NCBI RefSeq assembly: GCF_021018895.1
Contig: NC_079365.1
Span: 20,297,501-20,361,500, forward strand
From: Seriola aureovittata
Taxonomy: Eukaryota > Chordata > Actinopteri > Carangiformes > Carangidae
DNA length: 64,000 nucleotides
Reading direction: 5' to 3'
Shown here piece by piece: positions 47,388-59,300 of the stretch (positions are counted from its first letter, which is position 1; each line of letters opens with the position of its first letter). The position numbers and the translations under genes were made by a program. The notes beneath the pieces were generated by a model, which saw nothing but the letters and a program-made list of their open reading frames with translations, did not search any database and was not told where the DNA came from.

Positions 47388-50300
47388 CCAGAGGTGGGAA
47401 TAAAAGGAAAACAAAATAACTAGAGGAGAGAGGAGAAAATTACACACACCAGTGCACACGTGGACATGCAATGCCACATGGGCATTTAACACACGCGCGC
47501 ACACACACGCGTGCACACACACACGCATTCACATGCGTGCGCACGCACACGCACACACACACACACAGCAGATTGTGTCACGCACTGCCATTGCGAATGA
47601 AGTGACATGTGCTAATGAAACTGGAGCATTTCACACACAGATACACACACACTGACATGCAGAAACACACTTATGAACACAAGTAAATAATGAAAAACAA
47701 CAAACACTGCCAGCTGTACAGAAGCATTTAGCAGCTGAAAACTGCATCTGTCTCATGCTTACTTTAAGAAAGGATTTCTAGGCAAAGTGGGTAACTGTTC
47801 CGGGACCCGGACTTCCAGTGAACTAAAAAACCCTTGGTTAACTATATGTTAGTTGGTTTTTGGGAATTTCGGGAATTTGCCCTTTATATACAGAAAGCCC
47901 ACGCCCTGGTAGTATTCAAGTACACTGGTTGGTTTTAGGACTTCTGCCCAAAAATATATTGAAGCTGCTGTCTATTATGTGCTACATGCACTGCATGTGG
48001 TGCAAACATGGAAGTTACACAACTGGAGGCTTTAGTAGCAGGTTCAAACAGGTTAATCTGAACATGTCAGTAATTAGACTGCATTTCCAGCATCTCAAAT
48101 GTGAGGATTGTCATTGTAAAATGAGCACCTTTGGATTTTGAACGGTATCACTATTTGAAGATCATATCAGGCTCTTCTCACTATTTTCTGACATTAAAGG
48201 AATAGTCTTAGTTTGCTTTTTTGCTTTCTTGCAGATTGATGCCACTTTCATGTCTGGACAGGAAACAGTTAACCTGGCTCTCTCCAAAGGCAACAAAATT
48301 GCCTACCAGCACTCCTAAAGCTCATTAATTAACACTTGTTTGTTCAACCCACATAATAATCGTAGCATTTTTGGACCCATAGAGCTTAGTAGAGTCCGTC
48401 TCCAGTCAAGTTGTGTATGAGTGTTTGAGATGTTCTTTGGCCGAGCGAATTCCTGTTGGCTCACATGAATGGAATAAAATAATTTAACTTTCAAACTTTC
48501 CAAATTTTATTGGACCAAATGAATCAAATTCTGATAATAAAAAGCCTTTAATGAAGTTTGTGACACTCTCTTATTCACCACTTTACAGCTGCTCCTTTTC
48601 CAATGACTGTGTATGAGAAAAATGCTTTCTGGGCCACTGGCTGCTGGCTGTAGCTTCATATTCATCGTAGTGACATGAGAGTGGCATGGATCTTCTCATC
48701 TTACTATCAGGGAAAAAAAAGTTATTAAGCCTATTTCCTAAAGTGTCAAAATATTTATCTGTAAGTCGCAGCCCTGCAGTAGTTTACATGCACAAACACT
48801 CATGAGCTCATGTTCCAGCAAAGACACCGCACACTGACACATGAAAAATGGATGCTGTCGCAGACAAACGCACACACACATGACATCCACACATGCACAC
48901 CTGCAGTTAGCTGAGTGCTGAGGCGGTGTGATAAAAGGTCATTACATTAAGTTGCTCTCACTGTAGTCATGACTACCTTTATATCACAGCAATCCTGGGC
49001 AGACGTGCGATTCTCCCCCCTGGTCATGTGTGACAAGCTCTCTGAAACACACACACACACACATACATTTAGGAGAAAAGACAGAGATTGATGGCATGAG
49101 ATACCAAGATGGAGAGAAAAAAAAGAAGGCAGAAGAGGAAGAGAGAGGTACACAGTCAAAAGAAAGTAACACGTTGATGTAGATAAAAGAGGTGACAGTG
49201 ACCTGACTTTGACAGCACAGCAGTACCGACGCTTGATGTTGACAGCGAGGTCAGCGTGATCCAAGTCATGCCTTTGGGTGTAATAGTATCTATTATTGCA
49301 AATGACAGCTATTGTGTCACGCCGATCTGATCTGTTGTTGACTCACTGCTGTTCCTGTTGTCTGATGATGAAATTAGGAGCTCTCTACCTCACGCCAGGC
49401 TGTGTGATCACCAACATGACCTGCAGCACTTTGTATTTATCTACTTCTGTAACGACTCCAGGACGGCCCGGCTCAGGTGTGGAGTGGGGCCAAAATTGAT
49501 TTACCTGCCCTTAAATCCACCAGTTATTTAATGCAGTTCTGTGAGACTCCTCAGGAACACATTGCCTTTGGCCTGATTTGTGAATTGTGTCAGTGTACTG
49601 GGAATAACTGCAGTTAGCTGGACATCGCAGGGTTTCAAACGTACCATTAATCTATTTGTGCTGGTGTGGTGAAATGCTCGGGAGCCAAAGCTGTTCATCA
49701 GCATTTACTGTTGTTTTTGTTTCTCTTGACAGGATAGAGAGGCCTCTGGCACGGGCTGAAGCTCTCTACTGAAGCCAGTAAAATGGTTTTAAGCAGAGAG
49801 CAAGTTTCTTCCAGTTCCAGCTCGGTGGAGTTGAGACACAGTGACAGGTTTGTTGTCTTTCTACATTTGTACGGACGTGATTTTTTCTGACTGTGTCAGA
49901 GCATTAACCTTAAATTTGACTTTGGCATCTCAAGTCAGCAATTCAGCAAGATTTATCCGTCTAAACATTGTCCTTCACTGTGCAGTGACTAAGAAATGTC
50001 ACACAGTGTTTATCAGATTATCAATTATAATTTGAATCCCTTCAGCACAATGTCATCGTAAAGATGTTTGGTTTAGTTGAAAGAATTTGCTTCTGTAAAC
50101 TTCTCCTTTATTTGAATTAATACTGAGTTTTGCTGACTGTTTTAATGTTGATTTGATTTCCTCCTGAAGCCTTATATTTTGCCTGATTCATCAACCATAA
50201 ATGTGTCATTATGCTTATTCAACCATATTGATATTTGGAGTCTTTTCTCTTGCTCCTGGTTTGGTATTCCGAAGGTAAAATATGTCAACCTCATCCTGAG

Positions 50301-53300
50301 GCTAAGCTTGTACTGTATATTTTATGTGTACTGAACAGACCGTGTTTGTGCAATATTGATCCTTGCACTTCAGGTTTGGCTTGATTTCCCCTCAAAACCC
50401 TTGATTAACGTACTTTACATGTACGTCACAATGCTGGCTGTGTAAATTTGAGTAGTATGCTGAGATTATAAATCCGTTGCTTTTTTGTCTTTTTAGTCTC
50501 AGTAGTGACGTGGCTGTATGGATATTCTGCTGGTCCACCACTTTGATCTAGACTGAAATACCTTAACAACTTTTAGATGGATTGTCATGAAATGTTGAAG
50601 ACATTCAGGAGAGGATGAACCTAATGACCCACCAGTGTAATGATGCGCCCTCTGACTTTTCATCTAGTGCCACCAGCAGGTCAAAGTTTTTAATTGTGAA
50701 ATTTCTCAACATCTGCTCGACGGATGTGAAAAAAAAAGACATTCATTGTTCCCTTACGATGTATCCTATTGACTTTTATGATCCTTGGACATTTCCTTTA
50801 CCGCCACCATGAGGCCGATATTTGTGAGTGAAATGTGTCAACAAATATTGGATGGATTGGCGAAAATGAAATTCAGTTCAGGCATTCATGTTCTCCTGAG
50901 CATTAGTTGCTTGATCTTTTCACTTTTCATTTAGAGCAATCATCAGGTCCAAAGTTAAATTTGTCCAGTACTTTGGTTTATGACCAAATACCTGCTAAAC
51001 TAATGAGGTTCCCATCCACCTTAGGTCTAGGCTAAGTTATGTTTAGTAATTAGCAAACATTAGCATGTTAACACACAATACTAAGACAGTGTAAATTGTA
51101 AACATTATACCTGCTTAACATCAGCATTGTCACTGTGAGCATGTTAGCATGCTGATATTAACATTTAGTTCACTGTGCTGTTAATTCTTCAGTCTCACAG
51201 TCTTAGTTAATCTTATTTTTTCACTGGTTATGTATGTTTTGGTGTTTGTCTGGATTCATATATTGATGGAGCTACTATCAGTTTTACACAATAATGATTT
51301 GTGTTACTCTACCTTGAGCTTTGAGTGTGGCCAGCTCCTCGCTCAGAGAGTCGTAGTTGTCCTCCAGCTGTCTCTTCTTCAGCTCCACATTCTGCATGTA
51401 CTCCGTTAGAGAGCGGATCTTAGCACCGTGCTGAAATTCAGAGCATGGTATACTGATGAGCAAAGCAACTCTACCCAAGAGAGGATAAAATTTACTTTTT
51501 ACTCAGAGTTGAATGGATACGGTTTACCCTGAATATTTATGATTTCTATTCACCAGGGATTTTAATTTAAATACCAAAGATAGTAACATTTACATCATGA
51601 TGGCTTCTAGCAACCACATCAGCACATAGAACAGAAAACACACAATGCTTTAAGAATTTTTCAGACAGTTTTCACACTGTAAGCTTCTAATGCCAAAAAG
51701 CTGTTGTTTCCAAAATAAGTTGAGTGACGCTTTGAGCACACAGCTCTTCATCAGAGTAATTAACACCACACTGAGGCCTACATAGCAATGTGTAATGTTA
51801 ATTAGACTGACGAAGAGGAGTGAGCTTGAAAGGTCACTCAGTCGTTTGCGGTGATAATTAATATTTTGCAGTGTTGTAAGTTGCGGTGTCCTGATTTTTC
51901 CATGTAAACAGAAAAAAATTGCCCCTGAGGTAACAGATGAGCAGTTCTTTTTTTCCCTACCAGTCCCTCACCTGTGAAATGAGGAGGTGACACGAGGACA
52001 GCTCTCTTCCCGTCTCCTCCATCTTGCGGTGACACTCCATCTGGAGGTTCTCCAGGTGACGGCAGCGCTTCACCATCGACTTCACCTCCGACTTTATCTT
52101 ACTGATGTAGAGGCGAGCCACAGTGAACTCCTCCTCGATCGCACCGGTGATCTCCATGGGCTGTAGACGGATGAGGCAGGAGGAGAGGAGGTGGGACAGT
52201 TCAAAGAGTAGTGGAGATGTTTGGTTAAGATTGAGTAGAGATGATTTAAATGCAATTGAAGAGGGAGCGAGGGAGGGAGGCTTTCTGGCATTTCGTATGC
52301 ACATCCATTAGGTTAACAGTATCATATAGCAGGTGCTGTGATTCAAGAGGCTCTGAAATGAACTTACACATCAAAATCAATCTGATCATTACAGATGACA
52401 GTGAATATGCCTATAAACTATCCCCGGGTCTTATACAGAAAAATTCAGGGTCATGGGCAATACATAGTGCATGTTGACTACAATGTTTCATGTATGGCCC
52501 TTCAGATATGTCAATCTAAATTAGACAGAGATGTGTATAAAGTGACGTGCAAGGCATTGAACATTTTCCACTGCAAGTGATAAAGCTGTAGTGCTGCTTT
52601 GGAACAAGCAGGCACATTTTTGTACATTGTGAACTCTTGAACCCTTGACTGTTTGTTTGGTTTGTTTGTTTTGGTCCTTAAATGTCTTAGTTGGGCGTGA
52701 TCATGCTTTCAATGATGTAAACAAGTTAGCTATGGCCTATACCTGAACCCTGATTTTTTTTCGCCTAATAATTTTTATATCTTGGTGAATCTATAGAAGA
52801 AAACCTTTACATTTTGGTATTATGAGGCAAGATCAGAGGTCAAAATGAGCACCCCTTCAATAAAATTTAAAACCTATTCACTGGAGAGAGCAAGCTGCGA
52901 TGACACCAACATTATGTGTATGACATCTGATCTGCCTGTGCGTACTGGTTTGTGAGTTATAACTCTAACAATGAGAAGAAGCTTCTTGTTTTGATAGTCT
53001 GGAAACACCAGGATTCAAAGTAAAAATGTTTAAAATACAGAAAGGTACCTAAAACTGCATACAAAGTATTTTATTTCAGTGTTTCACTGTTTGTTCCTTG
53101 GTTCTTTGGTAAGTGAATGCAGTGTCTCCAAACCTGCAGCCTCAGCTTCACTCACCAACTTGATGTCCTTGTTTCCTACAATGGTGCTGAACTCGCTCAG
53201 CTCCCTCATGAGCCCGTTGAGAATCTCAGCGATGCGTTTCCTCTGGTGGCTGCTCACTTCTTGGATACGGGACAGCTCTGCCTCTAAAGCCATCAAATGA

Positions 53301-56300
53301 CCCTGTCGGAGGAGAGTTAAAGGAGGAGATAAACAAACGAGGGAGAAGAGATTGGAAGGTGCAAGGGAATAATAAAGGGAGAGAATATTGCGTGGGGGTG
53401 AAGTGAGAGAAAAGGTTAATGAGAGTCCATTATCCTGAGAGCACACACAGCTGCAAGGCATTTTAACCCCTGACCAGGGGTGTAGTGCTATTTGTTTAAG
53501 TACTAGAGTGCACCTATGACACGTAAGCTTCTAATTCAATTTTTATTGTTATTTTATCCAAACACTTTTCCTACGGTGGCAAGTTTACATACATCAAACA
53601 ACTATAACTGACCTCATGATCAAATGTTAGACTGACTTTATGAATTGTTCATAAATTCTTCATGTCGCATTTAGGCAAATTTATTTGTATAGAACATTAT
53701 CATACAGAGCACATTCAAAATGTTTAATAGATATACAAGAAGCATAAAAAACAGAAATAAAAGCACAAAAATAGAAAACAGTATAAAAACACAGATTATA
53801 AAACATGTAATTAAAGTGCAAGATTAAATTATTAAATTAAGACTAAGCAGTTTTTAGCTTCTTTTTAAAGCACGTCACGGTTTGGGCAGATTTGATATCC
53901 ATTGGGAGCTGGTTCCAGCAGTGAGGAGCAAAGTGGCTGAAAACCATTTCACCCTGTTTAGTTTTATCTCCACACACCACTAGCTGACTAGCTCCTACAC
54001 ATTTTAGAGACTTATTAGGCTTATATACATCAAGCATTCCAGAAATATATTCAGGGCCCAGATCATTTAGTGATTTACAGACAAGAAGTAAAACTTTGAC
54101 AGCAAAGGAAAAGCAAAAGCAAATCTCAGACAGCGTCCTGGCTCAGAGGGGGATAAAAGCTCAGAAATATAGGGAGAGGCCAGCTTTTATTTATTTATTT
54201 AATCTAAGAATCAATCCTAAAATTAACAGGCAGCCAGTGCAAAGACCTTATAACAGGAGTGATATGAATACATTTTTTGGACTGAGCCGAGCTGCAGCAT
54301 TTCCTGCCTGACTGAGACGGGTGTATAGGGAGCTGCAGTAGTTTAGGTGGGAGGAAATAAAAGCATGGATGAGTTTCTCCAAATCGGCGGCTGAAATAAA
54401 AGACTTAACCTTAGGTGTATTTTTCAAATGATAAAAACATGACTGAACGTTTTCTTTACCTGGGCTTCAAAACTGGGCTCTCAAAGCAAGGCGCTCTGAA
54501 AGTCTTTCCGAAAACAACCATGCTAAGGTCTTCTCTCCATTTGGCATGAATTATAGAGGTTTGATTCATCACATCAAGTCTGTAATTCTTCAGAGAACTA
54601 CCAATTCTATATATTCAAGCAGGATTTATTTTACAGGGTCAGTACAGGTGAGGGTTGGAAGTGCTACCAGAGGAACTTGAGGTGGAGCCTGGTACCCAGT
54701 AATAGGTTAATAATAAGTTTTACTACAGAGTGGAAAAATAATAAATGTTCTTAGGTGTGTGGCAGGTTCTGACTGGGGGGCTGACAGATAGTCAGTGATG
54801 ATGATTTATAGATCGATGATTAGATCAATTATTGATTATGTATTTATGACTTATGGATCAGCAGCTCCTACAATGATTACAAAACTGGGTATTGTACAAG
54901 CTAAAGCCCTGGGAATATGTAGTGGGGCATTTTGCACTAATACCTGTCTCATTGATGGAAATGGGAGTGATGCCCTTGGAAATCTGACAATAAAAACTTT
55001 GACTGAGATACTTTATGAAAATAAATGGTGAATCATTTACAACAAAACGCCAGCTGGATTAACATTGGGAATTCCTGGGAGGAGTCAGAAGGGCCAAAGC
55101 AAACTTTGGAAACAAGCTAAAATCGAAGGTATTATTGGTATTATTAATATTAATGTGTGGCCTCCAGTCTGTTGGTCAGTTGTACCATCACAGCCTCAAC
55201 AAATAGCCACTGGCTTTGGATTACTATCTATTGCCTGCTTATGCTCTTTGTGGAACTAGAGTAATTTCTCTCAACCATGGCACATACTGAGCTGGGGAAA
55301 AATCACAATGGCTCCTTTATAGTTGTCATAGTATTTGTTTGGGTAGCCTAGAGAAAAGCTTAAGTAGGCACTTGGGTGTTATTTTATATTTCTTTCAAAT
55401 TTATTGGGTAGATAATGTCATGGAAAAACAAATAAATAAGTTCCCTGGTCTCAACTGATGTGTTGTTGGCTGTGATGGTAGCACAGAGGGGGTGGTGTAG
55501 TGGTGAGGACACGGAGCTAGATAATGGCAGCTACTGACAACTTTTAAGGTGGAATGTTTTGTTTCATGTTACTCAATGCATGAGTTGACGATGTGAATCA
55601 ATCAACACACCTTAAATATCAATATGACAATGTTGACCATTCAATTTGTTTTTATTGGCTGGCTTGAGTGATGACTGGATCTCTGGGCACTTAAAAAAAT
55701 GTATATGAATTTGAACCAGATTATGCAAACTGATATATTCTATTTCCTCACTTGGAGAAAGAAAGTGGCAGAGCATTATTCCGGCACGCTCACAGAGCAC
55801 TATACCTATGCCCTGACCTCATTCTCATCCAAGAAACTCAAGTAACAAAACATAATGGTTGCTAAATTACAAATCAATAAACTTCGAGATAGGTGTTGAT
55901 GGCGGTGGCGCTGGATGAAAGGATCTGGGAGAGCGAATGATGGAGCTTACTTTATCCTTCTCCAGTTTGTACAGCAGGCAGCTTCTAAACAACACTGTCG
56001 CCCCAATGGCTTGAACACAATGAAACAATTTGGATTCAATCGATGCACTACAGGTCTAACAAAACGAATGAGAGCAAGAAAACGTTTGCTGTTGGTCAGA
56101 AACATAGCCAGGATTTTAGAGGTCCTGAGCCCAAATTCCCCAGTGAAAATTATATGGAGGAATAATGACCTTGGTGTCTTCATTGATAGCTACAACTCTG
56201 GTCTTTGTTCAGTGGTGAGTGATGAGTAAGAAAAATTTATTTATTTCAGATATATAGTCCGTTTCCTCTCTGGTGCTGCTATGGTACCTAAAGGTTTGAG

Positions 56301-59300
56301 GATCTGAAGACGCATTGAAAGTGTTTAATTTTATATTGAACGAATCATCTATTATCAGAGAAAATAATGCTCTTAAGCCATTGTTTTTTTTTAATGGGGT
56401 ATTTTAGATTATTGCCCCCATGAATCATTAAGTCAACTGAAAGCACCATTAAGCACCTTCTTAAATACAGTAACATTTACTCCTTTATCAACCTCTCCAT
56501 CTTCATCTCCGTCATTAACTTCAAGCCCTGTGATCATTTTCCAGGTCACTTCCCACGTCAAAACATTTACATAGCATGAATGACGGTAAATAATTAACTG
56601 AAATCAATTCATTTATTAATAAATAAAAAGGAGAACAGAAGAGAGAGGTTAATGAAAAATGTTCAGTGTAGTTGAAGAAAGATTTATGACGAGATATGGC
56701 AGAGAAGAGCTGGTTGGTTGAATGATGAATGGAGTTAATCATAACAATAGAAAGGGGCTTAAGTGGACAGATGGATGAATGAAGGTGCTTAAGGGAGCAG
56801 ATGAATGGCAGTTAACAGTGAGCGATGGTGTGGCCTCCTGCAGAAGAAGAGAGGAGTTTCCACTGAAAGCAACAATGCAGGCAGCTGAGGAGAAGGTGGG
56901 GTGAAGACAGTGATGAATGTACCTCATTGCAACACTTTTTCTAGGTCAATGCCGCACCATTTCAACTATGGATATGAAAACATTCAAAAACCTGCAACAC
57001 TGCACATTATGGGAGCCACTCTCTGCATCCTGCGGCCCTAAAGAGTATGGGGGTGCGGGTGGGGGAGGTGAAGCTGGGAAAAGCCCTAAGAGGATGGGAT
57101 TCTCTTAAGATCACTGCATGTTTCCTTGTACTCAGTTTCACATCCTGTCAGACTGCCAGGTCGTGTCCCTGAGAGGGAGCTGTGTCAGGTGAGAGGTCAG
57201 AGCAGAACAGACTGAAGAGGCTATAGAGGAGAAGTGGTAAGTGATACGATGGAGGAGAACGAAGGGTTTAAATTGCGTTTAGCAAGATAAAATTTGCACT
57301 CAGTGGCTACATTGTCAGCTCCTTTCAATCAATGTCTGGACCAGCTTCTGAGAAAGAAAGAGAGGGAGAGGAGGACGCGGTGGCAGATTGTAAAACGGTG
57401 CATGAAATATTAAAGAGGTTTAGACAAGATGAATAATGGTCCTCTCAGTCCACTGAGCCAGTCACAATAACCTTATGGAGAACTGACCAGTTCTGTCAAT
57501 GGTCTCTCCTTATTCTCTTTATTTTCAACTGCACATTCCCACTTACTAAAATGCAGCATAACAATCCACTCACATGCAAACCTGTGAATGATCAATAAAT
57601 AAGCAGAGCTGCACTATTTCAAAACTGTCATCTTTCATCACAGCTGAAAAACACCTGAAACTCTGCTTCGAGTCATTCTCTATGACAGAGGTGTGAGGCT
57701 CGCATCTCATGACAAACATATTTTTAGATTCAGTGTGACATACACTTTCCGAGGATATTTCTGATGTCCAACACAAATAAATATTCTGCTGTACGGCAGA
57801 AAACTTGTGGCCTTATGTCATGCTGTTGACTGTTGTCTGGAATGATTATGACAAAAAAAGCAGGCCTTCACTGTTTACATTTGTCATCCTTTTTCATTTT
57901 TTCACATCCTATTTTGATTTTTTTTCCTAATAGTTTTTATCGTTCTTAAATATATCTGACTGCAGGCGACCCAATTATTAGAATTTTCTCTCTTATCTTT
58001 CCTTCCATGTAGCTCTCTAATTTTACTCATTATCTCCGTAATTGCATTTTGAATCACAAGTTCTACATATTCTTGAAAGATAGGGGCTTAATTTGACGGA
58101 TGGACAGATTATTTTAAACCTTAATGTTTTTTCCTTCCTTTTCTTTACTCAGTGTACATGTCCACAATATGAACCACAACGCAGCATATGTCTATTTACT
58201 CCTTTAATTGGTAAAAGCTCCATTTTCACTCACATTTTTAGTATGAAATATTAACAACAAGAAAGCCTGACCCACCATTTTCTTTGAAAGCTCTTCAGCC
58301 AGGATCTTGTTCTGCATGCTCTTCTCCTCTACCTCCTGGCTCTTCTGGTCATAGTTGACTGCCAGCTCCTCCAGGGCCTGGAGGACCTCCTTCACCTCCG
58401 CCTTAGCAGATTCATTCTCTGTCTGCAGCCTGCCGAGCTCCGACTGCACCTTCTCACTGTCACCCTTGGATGATGCTAGAAGCTGAGGGCCACAGAGATT
58501 TAACAGCCAAATATAAACAGCAAGTTAAACAAAAGCTTTGGTTAAAATGCACAAAGAAACTCAAATTTACATTAGTATTCTATACAAAAACAGCTCCTTC
58601 TTCATTATTTACATTTCAGAGCAGCTGGGTTTTAATAAAACATTAATTGTGAGGTTTATCCTGATCTCTTGGTAACAAGCGATAAGCATGTGTACAAACC
58701 TTGGCACACAATACAGATGTAATTTAACAGATGAAACATTTTTTTAAAATATTGATCTGAGAACGTCCCTTGACTCTGTAAGAGCTGACATTATTTTGCC
58801 AGCATGGTATTTGTTTGTCTTTTGCTGCAGCTCACTGTGGGTCATTTCACTGAATGGATGTCATTAAATGTAGATATTGCTCTGCCCAGGGTGCCTGCAT
58901 GTTTGAACTGCAGCATACAGCTTATGTTTGGCCAAATGGATGTAAATCCGTGTTACTGCACACAGACTAAGGTTAGGTAGTTACCACCATGTCAGCTCAA
59001 CCCACAGCAGGACCATTTTGGAATATGAATGAAGTAATTTTGCAAATGACTTGGCAGTGGAGTATTCGCCGAAGCCTGTTGCAGGTTATTTAGTCCACTG
59101 GTCTAGCCACTGCTATGAAAACAAGGTGTAAATACTGTTTGTAATTACCTTATAATGGAGGCTTTTAATTGCTGTTCTCCCCCAGAAGTAGCACATATAG
59201 ATAGACAAGTCTGTTTGCTGCAGAAACCATTGTGGTATAAAAATTCACTAAATTCACCAAGATCATGCTCATCCACAACATACCAGGTCATCACAGGGCA

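Larger units (their letters stand above)
53303..58275 (-). other. kif5a: kif5a intron between exons C and D, repeat-rich
   Basis: About 5 kb, the largest kif5a intron in the window. It holds two retroelement remnants (53680-54480 and 54795-55140). A 104-codon frame at 55915-56229 has no recognisable product. Confidence 0.75.

Noticed and set aside
47151..47528. 125-codon frame on - containing kif5a exon H
   Set aside because: Only 47164-47273 is coding; the rest is (GA)n intron read-through.
49190..49280. Candidate minus-strand exon reading [18 protein letters not shown]
   Set aside because: It does not match KIF5A. The exon at 48977-49041 fits both phases and the QDxxDxK ending better.
55915..56229. 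104-codon frame on + in a kif5a intron
   Set aside because: No recognisable family. kif5a exons C and D already join in phase, so no exon is missing here.
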